From the NCBI RefSeq assembly GCF_000190755.2, contig NZ_JH109152.1, positions 2,483,937 to 2,547,936 on the forward strand: DNA of 64,000 bases. Reading direction: 5' to 3'. Below are positions 53,245-62,831 of the stretch, piece after piece. The notes under the pieces are model-generated. The model saw nothing but the letters and a program-made list of their open reading frames with translations, was not told where the DNA came from and made no database searches. Every line of letters begins with the position of its first letter. The stretch's first letter is position 1. The stretch comes from Methylobacter tundripaludum SV96. GTDB lineage: Bacteria > Pseudomonadota > Gammaproteobacteria > Methylococcales > Methylomonadaceae. The translations under genes and the position numbers were made by a program.

Positions 53245-53973
53245 TTAGGTTTTTAAATGGGTCGCTTTAGCAAACCGCAACAGAAAATCCGCCAGATAAC
53301 GTTCACTGTCTTGGCTGTAAACATTGTGGGATGCATAGATCGTCAACAACCTTGCCGTAAACATAGCCGCTGTGCGGCTGAATGTCAGCGTGGATACTTT
53401 GGCTTCATTATGAGTATAGCCGCGAAAATCGGTTTGATTGATCAAATAAAACCCCGCCGCTAAGGCCTGGGCGGAAAACTTTGCTACCGCATGAGCGGGA
53501 AGCAACAGGTAAAACAACCCCTGCGGGGATAATAATTGTTCGGCAATACCGATCAAATCGGCAAAAGGCAGTTGGTCGGTGTGCCTAGCGCTATTTCTAA
53601 GGGTATCGACGGTCTTGAGGTGATTTTCAAAAAACGGCGGGTTGCTGATGATGAGGTCGTATTGCCGGCTGGCGGTTAAGGCGAAGCTTTGAATATCCTG
53701 ATGCACGGCCTCGAGTCGATCCACCCACGGGCTGTTGTTGAAGTTAATGTCGGCTTCTTTAAAAGCTACTTGCGTCAATTCCACTGCGGTCACTTTCGCT
53801 GCGCCGAGCTGTGCTGCCATCAGCGCAAGTACGCCCGTACCGGTGCCGATGTCCAGCACTCGGTCGCCCGGATTGACCGGCACCATAGCGCCGAATAAAA
53901 CGGCATCGGTGCAAATTCTCATGCCGGAGTGTTGTTGTAATACTGAAAACTGTTGGAAGTGGAAGGTTGGCAT
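53245..53973 (-). CDS. trmN6: tRNA1(Val) A37 N6-methyltransferase TrmN6 (YfiC)
   Basis: 242 residues. It opens FHFQQFSVLQQHSGMRICTD, the family signature, then carries SAM motif I VLDIGTGTGVLALMAAQL (Asp41-Gly47 region) and the N6-adenine catalytic motif NPPF (111-114). The C-terminal part ends with the usual basic stretch. It methylates A37 of tRNA-Val. The size matches E. coli YfiC (245). Single gene, no operon partners visible. Confidence 0.93.
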   Translation of the reverse strand: MPTFHFQQFSVLQQHSGMRICTDAVLFGAMVPVNPGDRVLDIGTGTGVLALMAAQLGAAKVTAVELTQVAFKEADINFNNSPWVDRLEAVHQDIQSFALTASRQYDLIISNPPFFENHLKTVDTLRNSARHTDQLPFADLIGIAEQLLSPQGLFYLLLPAHAVAKFSAQALAAGFYLINQTDFRGYTHNEAKVSTLTFSRTAAMFTARLLTIYASHNVYSQDSERYLADFLLRFAKATHLKT

Positions 53974-54127
53974 TAAGCAGATTTGTCGATGCTGTTGATA
54001 TTAACGGTAGGTCGGGGTACATCGCACGTAAGGTCCCTGTCATTTCGGAGCCGTGGATGTCACCCGGTGTGTTTAAAGCGGGCTTATGCTTTTAGACAAT
54101 AACCTTGTGAATCTCGACAGTTATTGT

Positions 54128-56764
54128 CTAAAATTCTTCCCATTCGCCATTAGCGACAGCCATCGGCTGATGTTTTGCAACGACAGGCTTTGTTGACAAA
54201 GCAACATCCTTTTTCAAGCGCATAATGGCAACGCCGACTGCGCCTGATGCGGCAATGAAGTCGGAGTCGGTGTTGAGCATGGTGTTCGCTTCTTGAAGCC
54301 TCTTGTCATTGATAGCTTGTGCAACTTTGCCCGCTTCGACATGGAATGCGGCATGTTTTGAAATACATTCTGAAAAGCTCTCCAAGTGGCCAAGATGAAG
54401 CTTGGTATTGCCATGTAGCCATTTTCCAAAATCGCAGCAATTATCTTTTGAGATAGTGACGACATCCAGTTTCTCGTTATGGGATATGGCGGTACGGAAT
54501 TTCACTTTCCATTCGGCATGCTTATGTAATGCTACATCGAGATCCATGCTGATTTCTTTCACGTTATGGATACTTTTATTTTCAGGAACGGACGTCGTGT
54601 GTTTGCCTTTATAGGTTTCTATTTTTACCGGTATGGCTTTTTGTTTTATACGGTTAATGGCAGGACTGAGCGAGTCGGCACCCGTTTTAAAAACCGCTAC
54701 CGTAGCGGAAAGATTTTGAGCTTGATCTTCCATTGATTCTGCAGCGGCAGCCGCTTGTTCCACTAGCGCGGCATTTTGCTGGGTCACGTCATCCATTTGA
54801 GCGATGGCTTGATTGACTTGCGTGATGCCGGAGCTTTGCTCTACTGAGGCGGCAGAAATCTCTGACATGATAGCGGTGACATGGTGAATGGAGCTGACAA
54901 TTTCTTTCATGGTGTGTCCGGCCTGTGTGACCAGTTTGCTGCCGTCTTCGATTTTTTCTACCGAATCAGCGATCAAGCCTTTAATTTCTCCTGCCGCGGT
55001 AGCGGCGCGCTGAGCAAGATTGCGAACCTCACTGGCGACAACAGCAAACCCTCGACCTTGTTCGCCGGCGCGAGCGGCTTCTACCGCAGCGTTCAGGGCC
55101 AGAATGTTAGTTTGGAACGCAATGCCGTCTATCACCGATATAATGTCGACGATTTTATGTGACGACGCATTGATCGAGTCCATCGTCGTAACCACTTTAC
55201 CGACTACGGTGACGCCTTTATCCGCTATTTCTTCGGCACTCTTGGCAAGCTGATTAGCTTGTTTAGCATTTTCGCTATTGGCTTGCACAGTGGACGTCAG
55301 CTCCTCCATGCTGGCAGCCGTTTCTTCAAGGCTGGCCGCCTGTTCTTCAGTGCGATGCGACAAGTCATTATTGCCTGATGCGATTTCTTTAGCCGCCGTG
55401 TTGATATTTTCTGTCGCTTCCTTAATTTCACTGACCAGGCTTTTGAGATGTTCCCCTGTTATGTTCATGCCGGTAATCACTTCCCCGAAGGTGCCGGGGT
55501 AGTGCTTGTCGATAACCTGCGTCATATCGCCTTGAGCCATGGCGTTGGTAACAGTCAATATATCCTTAAAGCCAATGTCGCAAGTTTCTATCAGCGTATT
55601 AAAATCGGTCAGTATGTCTTTGAACATGAACTCGAACCTGGAGGTATCGGCGCGCTTGGAAAAGTCACCTTTTGAACCGGCTTCAGCAAGTGCGTCTATT
55701 TCACTGCTGACTTCAAACAGGGTCTTCTTTACGTTATCGACAGCTTCTGTAATTTTAGCTTTATCGCCGGGCAAGCGATCCATATCGAGACTGAAATCAC
55801 CTTTGGCATATTGGGTGATAACCTTAACCACCTGCATTTTTACATCGATATGGGACTTGGTCAGTGCATTGATGTCGCGTGCCATTTTGCCGTAAGTACC
55901 GGGAAACTGCGCAGCATCTATTTCTGCCCAGATCCAGCCTTCCGCATGCTTTTGCGACATGACAGTTTGCGCGGCGACGAAAGCATTGATCGATGTTTGT
56001 ATGGTTTTAATCGCATACAATAAGCTGCTTTTATCGCCTTCATCCAAGTTGATATCCCGCTTAAAATTACCCTGAGCTATTTCTTTGGCGATGGCTTTCG
56101 CATAGAACGGATCTATGCCCAATTGTTTATAGAGGTAATTCGCTAAGTAAAACGCGATGCCTAAACTCAGCGTGACCACCAGAATAGATATGCCAAGCAA
56201 CAGACGGGAGGCATACTTTGTCGCACTGCTTAGGTCGGTGGTTGTTTGAATCTGTTTATTGACCGCATCACTCTTAAATTTTCTCGTAAGGTCAGCCAGG
56301 CTGAGCGACGCGGCATCAAAATCTTCCATGATGGCATTACCGGCTTGGATGCCCTGACCGATGTAGGCTGAAGCCATGAGCTTGCCTTGGTTATAAAATG
56401 GGTCAAAAGCGGCATCAAGCTTGGCCAACTCGTCCTTTTGCGAGGCAGTAATGGACTCAAATGCGAGAATTTCCTTCACTCTCTTTTTGAAATCAGCGGC
56501 GGCGTCCTCTGCATCCTTGTAGCCTTCGGGATCGTGGGTTGCTGAAACATCAGTTAAAAACTGTTGAACTTGAATCACATCAACCACCATGCCTTCCACT
56601 GCTATAGCAAAGGGCATAATCGTGCTGTTTAATTCAGCCGTATTTTGCTGGACTGTTGAGAACTGGTCCAAACTCACATAAATAATGACAGCCATCATAA
56701 TAATGAGGCTGCAAAATCCCAGCAGAATACGGTTTTTGAAACTGATGAAAATATTTTTAAACAT
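54128..56764 (-). CDS. Methyl-accepting chemotaxis protein with C-terminal CZB domain
   Basis: 878 residues. TM1 (about 11-32) and TM2 (about 190-212, LLLGISILVVTLSLGIAFYL) enclose a four-helix periplasmic sensor. Repeated HAMP-like units follow (about 215-440), then the signalling domain with the hairpin tip IDGIAFQTNILALNAAVEAA RAGEQGRGFAVVASEVRNLA. The C-terminus (about 745-860) is a CZB zinc-binding domain, with His in TAISHNEK, Cys in CCDFGKWLHG and the two His of ISKHAAFHVEAG. CZB receptors sense zinc or zinc-linked oxidants. The gene is monocistronic with a palindrome 115 bp upstream. Confidence 0.93.
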   Translation of the reverse strand: MFKNIFISFKNRILLGFCSLIIMMAVIIYVSLDQFSTVQQNTAELNSTIMPFAIAVEGMVVDVIQVQQFLTDVSATHDPEGYKDAEDAAADFKKRVKEILAFESITASQKDELAKLDAAFDPFYNQGKLMASAYIGQGIQAGNAIMEDFDAASLSLADLTRKFKSDAVNKQIQTTTDLSSATKYASRLLLGISILVVTLSLGIAFYLANYLYKQLGIDPFYAKAIAKEIAQGNFKRDINLDEGDKSSLLYAIKTIQTSINAFVAAQTVMSQKHAEGWIWAEIDAAQFPGTYGKMARDINALTKSHIDVKMQVVKVITQYAKGDFSLDMDRLPGDKAKITEAVDNVKKTLFEVSSEIDALAEAGSKGDFSKRADTSRFEFMFKDILTDFNTLIETCDIGFKDILTVTNAMAQGDMTQVIDKHYPGTFGEVITGMNITGEHLKSLVSEIKEATENINTAAKEIASGNNDLSHRTEEQAASLEETAASMEELTSTVQANSENAKQANQLAKSAEEIADKGVTVVGKVVTTMDSINASSHKIVDIISVIDGIAFQTNILALNAAVEAARAGEQGRGFAVVASEVRNLAQRAATAAGEIKGLIADSVEKIEDGSKLVTQAGHTMKEIVSSIHHVTAIMSEISAASVEQSSGITQVNQAIAQMDDVTQQNAALVEQAAAAAESMEDQAQNLSATVAVFKTGADSLSPAINRIKQKAIPVKIETYKGKHTTSVPENKSIHNVKEISMDLDVALHKHAEWKVKFRTAISHNEKLDVVTISKDNCCDFGKWLHGNTKLHLGHLESFSECISKHAAFHVEAGKVAQAINDKRLQEANTMLNTDSDFIAASGAVGVAIMRLKKDVALSTKPVVAKHQPMAVANGEWEEF

Positions 56765-57386
56765 TTGATAAATAAGCTTTTATTGTTTATTTTTATGTAA
56801 GGTAGCAGCCATTTTTATAGTATTTAGATATGCCTTCTAATACGGCCTGCTGGAAGAAGGAAATGACATCGCTGATGCATGTAGGATTAGTCCTACAATT
56901 AAATCATACGCAATGCACAGGGACTATGCAACGATAGACGGGGCTCATCAATATGAGCCTATAACTGGATGTAAAAGGCTGGGCTAGGCCACTTAGCTGA
57001 GAGCCGAGCATGAGGTGTTTTTATAAATAACGATAAGCGAGTGATTACAATAAACTTCTAGGAAGAATGCAGGTGTTTTAGTTTGCAATAATAAAAATAT
57101 ATTTATGTGCACAATAAATAACCGGGAACAACTCACCGGCTCGTTTTTGATTAAATTATATGATCAATATTCATGGGGCCGGGCCATAATTGCGGCTATT
57201 CAACAAATAGAAAAGTCTCAAAACAAGGTATATAAAAATAATGCCTATTTTTGTTTAAAACGTGCAGGGGATTATCCGCTTAACTTAAAGCGGACGGATG
57301 CTTCTCGCGTACCATCCGTTTGACCTGAATCGAATGGTACGCAATTGGGCGATGTTCAAGAATAAATTCTCTTTACTCATCATTGG
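56765..57386. other. Intergenic region upstream of the chemotaxis receptor
   Basis: Contains the palindrome at 56880-56897 and an inverted repeat GCGTACCAT/ATGGTACGC at 57308-57343. The plus-strand frame at 57105-57323 ends inside that repeat and looks like noise. Nothing else seen. Confidence 0.5.
56880..56897. promoter_or_regulatory. Palindrome TGTAGGA-N4-TCCTACA
   Basis: Perfect 7-4-7 inverted repeat about 115 bp upstream of the chemotaxis receptor start. The size and symmetry suit a binding site for a dimeric regulator (LuxR/NarL-type sites look similar), but the regulator is not identifiable from the window. Confidence 0.45.
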
Positions 57387-60300
57387 CTATGGGTGCTTGG
57401 GGCCTTGCTCTGTTTCTTTGGCTTCAGTCCCCTTTTCAATTATTTTTTTACGCCATAAGCCGTTAGTTGAGAAACACTCCCAGCCCCATTTCAGCCAGTT
57501 GAGCAATGACACCGCCAGCCAGAGCGACCAAACCAGCATCAGTAATCGGTAGGCTATTAGCGGCACTGAGACCAGCGTCGCTATGGGCAATGTCGGCGAA
57601 CTTCTATCCTGATACCAGTTTAAGTTGAATGTTGAAGACTGGTTGCCGATGATCTGCATATCGGGCGAACCCAGTAAACCGTGCTCGACCGCTAAAAACA
57701 ATAGGCCCAGCGATACCACGGTTAATAGGCCGATCATAACTTGCAGCGCATTAAAATAGCGAACGCCCGAAGCCTGTTGCGTCTTGCGCCAGCCCAGCAG
57801 CATCAACCATGCAATGACAATGCCTGCCGACGCAAGGGGGATCTGGCTAAGCCCTATCAACAACAAAAACCAGTGCCGGGCTTTTAAGGGCGTCAGCGGG
57901 ATTTTGCCGAGGCCCGGCGACAACATCAATATAACAATCAGCACGCCCCAAAATAAAACCGCAGGCCCGAGTTTCGGCCCCATTGCAAATAATACCCAGC
58001 GGTCGGATCCTAAGCCGATACTCAGGTTGGCGTTGACGCTCGGCGCTCCCAAGTCCACCTGCGGCGTAGTCAGAATAGTGCTGATGCCGGTCGCCTCCCG
58101 CCAGCCGATTGCGACTTCCTGCTTGCCGGGATTGACCGGCACGGTGAGCTTTCGGCCTTCCTGCCTGATGGGTTGGGTTTGGCCGTTGATCGCGACGTTT
58201 TGCAACACGGCGTTTTCCGGCAGGATGATTGTGTGTTGCGATCCTTGCGAGCTTCTCAGGCTGATGCTTAATTCGGCTTCCTGATTGCGTTGCCCCGGTT
58301 TGATGCTCAAACGGCTATTGTCGATGGTTAAGGTTTGTCCTTCCACCGCTTCGGGCCGGGTTATTTGCAGGGTGATTTTTTCGCCCGGCCAGGGATGCCA
58401 TTCTGGCAGCCATTGCCCGTCGTTATTCAGATGGATCATTGCGATGCCGGATGTCTCAATATGCCAGATGGGGCTGACATCGGCTTGCAACACCTCTATC
58501 CATTGTTCGGTTTGAGTGGCGACATAATCGATTTTTTCCGATTTTTCCAGCGTGGATTCCCATTGCAGCTCGGTTTGCTGGGCCGGAATATTCACCTCGA
58601 CTTTGCCGTCCTTAACCCGGATGCCTGTGCTGGTAACCGACTCGCCCGGCAACAAGGGCACCGCCAATACCACGGCGGAATCGGCCGGTGATACGCGGAT
58701 GATCCGGGTGATAATCCGCCAGTCCAGGCCCAGTTGCAGGGTGCGCTCAATCCTGACAAATGGCGGCAACGCGCCCGGTTCCAGTTCGGCTGCGCTTTGC
58801 TGCTGTTCGGTCTGGTTTATGCGGCTAAATTGCAGTTGATCGTCAACTTCGCCGTTTTCCTGTAGGCCTATGACCTGCCAGCCGGTATTTTGAATGCTGA
58901 CCCAGTTCGGTTTTAACGGCAAAGGCAGGGTGAATTTGCTTAACAAGGGCACGGCTCCGCCAAGTACAACCTGATGCTCGCCTTCGTCCAGGTTAAGCCA
59001 CAAGCCGTTGTTATCGCGGTAAAGCCCTGACGCTATTTTGCCGTCAACAAAGACGTGATTAGGGAGCCATTGTTCATATTCTGCGGGCAAAGGAACCGCT
59101 ACGGATTGTTGGGCGTGAATCTGTAAGGCGATTGCCAATTCCTTATCGGTAATGGTTATTTTCATCTGCTGAATTTGCGCGCAGCTCGGTAAGCAATCGG
59201 GCGGCACCGGCTTTTCCAGCAGCTTGTTTCTCAGTTCGTCCAGTACGGCTTTGTCCGGAATTTCGGCATACGCCTTGGGTGACGGCACGGACAGCATCGG
59301 CAACAGCAAAAACCACAGCAGCAACGGCATCGAAGGTCGAATACGTTTAAAGCTGAACTTTTCCGCAACGCCGAACATCAGCAAGGCCAGCGCCGCGACT
59401 AAAATCGCACGGATGAAGTTGAGCAGTAGGGTCAGCGTCGGCGTTAAATACCATAAGTGCAGTTGTTGCTGGGCGTCAACCGAACCGTTCCATGACAACA
59501 GCACCTTGCGCCATTGCCATTGCGGCAAACCGGGGCCGGTCTGCACTTTGGCTTTAGGGTCGATGCGGTCAAAATCGACCGCCTGGTCTGTATAGCCATA
59601 AGACGAAGAGGCATCTGATGACATTGATTTTCTTAACACCTTTTCTTTCATCTCGCTGATCGCTTCGGAGACGGGTGCCGGGGCGGTCATTTCAACCGCT
59701 GTTCCAACCATGCCGCGGTCTTGGAAGATGGGCATAGGGACCGCTTGCCAGGGTCTTTCCAGTTGCGGATACAGCCCGGTGCGCACCTGCTGCACCACAA
59801 AAGGCAAGGTGAGCATGATTAAGGCCAGCCAGAAGGCATTGCGATACCATGTCATGAATTTTAAAAACCGGCCTTGCGGTAATAACTTGATCAAGGCGGT
59901 TGCGGCCAGAATATTCAGCCAGACGAAATGGGGCGATCCCGGTTCATGCCAGATCAATACCAGGGTTACTAAGGCGAGGCCGCCCCAATAGGGATTCCAT
60001 AGTCTACCGGTTGCCAGCGCGGCGATTAACACCAGGAACAAGTCCAGCAAGGTCCAACGGGAAATCCAGCTGTCCGGTACATTATCGACGCCGCCGGCCG
60101 CCAGCAAACGCCAGCCCGGCGGCAGGTTCAGTTCGGCGCGGACTGTGTGAAAATCCTGCTCCCAGCCCACGGCGCTGGTTGAACCGATTGCACCGGCAAT
60201 ACGGCTGTCGGCATTCAGCATTATCGCGCCGCTTCTGACTTCAACGCCTTGCTTGCCCGATTTATCCTGGGTAATAAACTGGTTGCCGCCGTTTAGGGTG

Positions 60301-61493
60301 ACTTTTCCCAGTTGCGTTTGCGGCAGGGTATTCAGCCGCCAGCCGCGGGTCATGTTGCCGGTAATCGTGTCATTGACGGTATAGCCTTTGCCGTCGAAAT
60401 CCAGCCATAGCTTTCTGGTCAGATTGAGTTGATTGGGTTCGGGGTCCGGGTCGCCCCGGCGGATGGTTTTAAAACCCATCGCCTGGCCCTGGTTGATTTT
60501 ATAGGCCGGAAGGTTTTTCCAGTCGTCCGGCAAGTTGGTCAGGCTGGGATCGATGGCGCTGAGCTGTTCGATTTCAACGACGCGCAGTTGGGGACGGGCT
60601 TCAAATGACCATATTTCCGATTCCGGCCACTGGATGCCTTGTTCGCCGACCAGCTCCGGTTTGGGTAGCGGGAGCGCAGCCAGTTCTTTGCTGTTTCTGG
60701 CCAGTATGTCGAGTTCCCAGTGACCGGGGCGCAGCTGGATCAATAACTGTCCGTCGGGCTCCAGTCGTGCGGGCAATGGGCTTTCCAAGCTCAACGGGAT
60801 AAAGCCGTCCAAGATAGGCCGGGGCAATTTGACCTCGCGTTGCTCGCCGGAGACTTCCAGTGTCAGCCGGGTTAAAACCTGTGCAGGTACTTCGTCGGTG
60901 ATTTTTCGGAAGACCTGAATATCCAGGTTGTTTTGGATGTTTTCCGGTTTTTTTAAGCCTATCTCGCTTTCCTTTAACCACAGCTGTCCGTCTTTAATGG
61001 CCGGTGTCGGTATCTCGACCCCGTTAATGCGCAGCTCAATCAGTCCGGTGTCGTCGGGTATCTTTAAGTTATCAGGAATAGCCGTCCACAAGAACCCGCC
61101 TTTGATTTGATGCTGCAAGCCGGCAACCAGTTTTATCGACGGTATGCCATCTTTATCCATGATCAGCGCGGTTTTGTTATCAACCGTCACATTAAGCGGC
61201 CAGTGTTTTTTATCGCCCGGCAAGCTGATCCAGCTGTCTTGATACACCGTCCAGCTCATCGAAAAAACGCCTTTTTCGCTGGTTAAATCCAGTTGGGTTT
61301 GGGTCGGCCAGCTACAGCGCTTTTGCTCGTAACTGTTGTAGATGAAAGGGCAGGCGGGCTCAGGGCTGTCCTGCAATACCCAGGCTATCCAGGGTTTGAG
61401 CGGTTCCGGTACCTGTTCCGGGGTTAACGGCTTTGCCTGAGTGACTGATGCAAACAATACGGCGCTTAGAAATAGCCAGACGATACGACTCAT
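57387..61493 (-). CDS. Very large envelope protein, unknown
   Basis: 1368 residues from ATG 61493, with AGGAG 6 bp upstream; the longer frame to 61616 only reads through a repeat element. Signal peptide (IVWLFLSAVLFASVTQAKP). The region to about residue 500 is beta-rich. A membrane block (about 520-625) has several helices (LLDLFLVLIAALATGRLW). Another helix (LLNFIRAILVAALALLMFGV) and a second beta-rich periplasmic region (about 790-1150) follow. Three or four helices close the protein (FWGVLIVILMLSPGL, then YRLLMLVWSLWLAVSLLNWL). No recognised domain or catalytic motif. Gene order gives no clue: a repeat and trpG lie upstream. Confidence 0.8.
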   Translation of the reverse strand: MSRIVWLFLSAVLFASVTQAKPLTPEQVPEPLKPWIAWVLQDSPEPACPFIYNSYEQKRCSWPTQTQLDLTSEKGVFSMSWTVYQDSWISLPGDKKHWPLNVTVDNKTALIMDKDGIPSIKLVAGLQHQIKGGFLWTAIPDNLKIPDDTGLIELRINGVEIPTPAIKDGQLWLKESEIGLKKPENIQNNLDIQVFRKITDEVPAQVLTRLTLEVSGEQREVKLPRPILDGFIPLSLESPLPARLEPDGQLLIQLRPGHWELDILARNSKELAALPLPKPELVGEQGIQWPESEIWSFEARPQLRVVEIEQLSAIDPSLTNLPDDWKNLPAYKINQGQAMGFKTIRRGDPDPEPNQLNLTRKLWLDFDGKGYTVNDTITGNMTRGWRLNTLPQTQLGKVTLNGGNQFITQDKSGKQGVEVRSGAIMLNADSRIAGAIGSTSAVGWEQDFHTVRAELNLPPGWRLLAAGGVDNVPDSWISRWTLLDLFLVLIAALATGRLWNPYWGGLALVTLVLIWHEPGSPHFVWLNILAATALIKLLPQGRFLKFMTWYRNAFWLALIMLTLPFVVQQVRTGLYPQLERPWQAVPMPIFQDRGMVGTAVEMTAPAPVSEAISEMKEKVLRKSMSSDASSSYGYTDQAVDFDRIDPKAKVQTGPGLPQWQWRKVLLSWNGSVDAQQQLHLWYLTPTLTLLLNFIRAILVAALALLMFGVAEKFSFKRIRPSMPLLLWFLLLPMLSVPSPKAYAEIPDKAVLDELRNKLLEKPVPPDCLPSCAQIQQMKITITDKELAIALQIHAQQSVAVPLPAEYEQWLPNHVFVDGKIASGLYRDNNGLWLNLDEGEHQVVLGGAVPLLSKFTLPLPLKPNWVSIQNTGWQVIGLQENGEVDDQLQFSRINQTEQQQSAAELEPGALPPFVRIERTLQLGLDWRIITRIIRVSPADSAVVLAVPLLPGESVTSTGIRVKDGKVEVNIPAQQTELQWESTLEKSEKIDYVATQTEQWIEVLQADVSPIWHIETSGIAMIHLNNDGQWLPEWHPWPGEKITLQITRPEAVEGQTLTIDNSRLSIKPGQRNQEAELSISLRSSQGSQHTIILPENAVLQNVAINGQTQPIRQEGRKLTVPVNPGKQEVAIGWREATGISTILTTPQVDLGAPSVNANLSIGLGSDRWVLFAMGPKLGPAVLFWGVLIVILMLSPGLGKIPLTPLKARHWFLLLIGLSQIPLASAGIVIAWLMLLGWRKTQQASGVRYFNALQVMIGLLTVVSLGLLFLAVEHGLLGSPDMQIIGNQSSTFNLNWYQDRSSPTLPIATLVSVPLIAYRLLMLVWSLWLAVSLLNWLKWGWECFSTNGLWRKKIIEKGTEAKETEQGPKHP

Positions 61494-61518
61494 GATGCAC
61501 TCCTGATTAATGTCAGAC

Positions 61519-61636
61519 GTAGGCCGGAATAAGGCCATCCAAGCGCGTAGCGCGAGGTGGCGTTTCCGGCGAATCTCGGTGCTGCGCCGGAAACACCTGT
61601 TTTCGCTTTCACTCAAACAGGCTTATTCCGGCCTAC
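61519..61636. repeat. 118-bp MITE-like element with 15-bp perfect inverted ends (copy 2)
   Basis: Same ends (GTAGGCCGGAATAAG) and internal core as the copy at 46624-46742. It lies 25 bp upstream of the large envelope protein start and so may carry or disturb its promoter. Confidence 0.92.
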
Positions 61637-61711
61637 AGTTTTTTACCTGCAATGGAAAGTGTGATTTCCAGCATAGTGGAGTCGGGGTCCATGACGCCGG
61701 CGCGCAGGCGG

Positions 61712-62350
61712 TTACCTTTCCAAAAAATTCCGCAACATATCATGCCCATGCTCGGTCAGAATCGACTCGGGATGAAATTGCACGCCTTCAATATCCAGCT
61801 GTTTGTGCCTGACGCCCATGATTTCATCCAGCTTGCCGGTTTCGTCCTGGGTCCAGGCGGTTATTTCCAGACAATCGGGTATGGACTCCTGTTCGATGAC
61901 CAGCGAATGATAACGGGTGGCGGTGAACGGGTTGTTAAGCCCTTTGAATACGCCCTGATTATGATGATAAACCAGCGAGGTTTTACCATGCATGATGCTT
62001 TTGGCATGGACGATATTGCCGCCGAACGCGTAGCCGATGCTTTGATGCCCGAGGCAAACGCCCAGGATAGGAGTTTTTCCGGCAAACTTTAAAATGGCCT
62101 CAACGGATATGCCTGCTTCTTTTGGCGTACAGGGGCCGGGTGAAACCACCAATTTGTCGGGCGCCAGTTTTTCTATATCTTCTACGGTGACCTGATCGTT
62201 ACGCACGACGGTGACATCGGCGCCCAGTTCGCCGAAATATTGCACCAGGTTGTAAGTGAACGAGTCGTAGTTATCGATCATGACGACTTTTATCCCCCCC
62301 TTTGTAAAAGGGGGGCTAGGGGGGCTAGGGGGGATTTTGACGGCGTTCAT
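61712..62350 (-). CDS. trpG: Anthranilate/aminodeoxychorismate synthase glutamine amidotransferase
   Basis: 212 residues from ATG 62350, which overlaps the trpE remnant stop (ATGA). The family's normal N-terminus ([20 protein letters not shown]) begins only at residue 24. The first 23 residues ([15 protein letters not shown]) are translated from a G/C-rich repeat inserted here. The class I glutaminase triad is visible: Cys99 in [18 protein letters not shown], and His/Glu in [13 protein letters not shown] near the C-terminus. It supplies ammonia to TrpE or PabB. As trpE next door is broken, it may serve a partner encoded elsewhere. Initiation could also occur at ATG 62281. Confidence 0.9.
   Translation of the reverse strand: MNAVKIPPSPPSPPFTKGGIKVVMIDNYDSFTYNLVQYFGELGADVTVVRNDQVTVEDIEKLAPDKLVVSPGPCTPKEAGISVEAILKFAGKTPILGVCLGHQSIGYAFGGNIVHAKSIMHGKTSLVYHHNQGVFKGLNNPFTATRYHSLVIEQESIPDCLEITAWTQDETGKLDEIMGVRHKQLDIEGVQFHPESILTEHGHDMLRNFLER
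62287..62334. repeat. G/C-run palindromic repeat inside the trpG 5' end
   Basis: Pattern CCCCCC-TTTGTAAAAG-GGGGGG followed by two GCTAGGGGGG units. It forms a hairpin at the start of trpG and encodes the Pro-rich extension. Confidence 0.75.
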
Positions 62351-62721
62351 GATTGCTCCCCTTCCAAGCCGCCGTTAAAGCGGGGCAGGGTGTTAATGTC
62401 AGGAACGTTATAACGCGACTTAAACTGCTCGATCCAGATTAGCGGATTGTCGTGTGTGACCGACTCCAGCAGTTCGCCGTTTTGTTCCAGACGGATTTGA
62501 TTGCCGGTAATTTTAACGACGCTAAGGCAGGGTAGACCGATGATCGAATAGCGACCCCATTGCTCGCCGCCATGTACCGATTCAAACAAATAGGAATAAG
62601 CGCCGTCGGCCAGTTTCAGGTAGGCGCTCAAGGGCGTATCCAAATCGGCCAACACTTCGCGGCAAATCGGGATGCGGTTGTAGCCCTGTCGGGCATAGTG
62701 ATTGAATTGCTCTGGGGTCAT
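62347..62721 (-). pseudogene. trpE: Anthranilate synthase component I, N-terminal remnant with internal deletion
   Basis: 124 residues instead of about 500. The N-terminal domain is well preserved: YNRIPICREVLADLDTPLSA, YSYLFESVHGGEQWGRYSII, GLPCLSVVKI and LPRFNGGL. Normal TrpE would continue after RFNGGL with a glycine-rich core and the whole chorismate-binding domain. Here it reads EGEQS and stops, overlapping trpG exactly as a normal trpE-trpG junction would (ATGA). That points to a deletion of about 1.1 kb joining the N-terminal part to the last few codons. The product cannot be catalytic. An assembly error would look the same. Confidence 0.85.
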
Positions 62722-62767
62722 TTTTGCTATTCAATGTGTATATGCAAATGCGACGCTGGCGCGTCAC

Positions 62768-62820
62768 TAGCGGCGTTCCCACGCCGGAGCCCTTACAAGA
62801 CTCAGGGCAGGCGTGGGAAC
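62768..62820. repeat. Inverted repeat, GCGTTCCCACGCC / GGCGTGGGAACG
   Basis: Arms at the two ends of a 50-bp stretch in the 110-bp rpe-trpE gap; member of the same family as 3231-3358. Confidence 0.7.
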
Positions 62821-62831
62821 GGTGTCGGTCT

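Noticed and set aside
57105-57323. 72-codon plus-strand frame
   Set aside because: Ends inside an inverted repeat, lacks a ribosome binding site and shows no family features.
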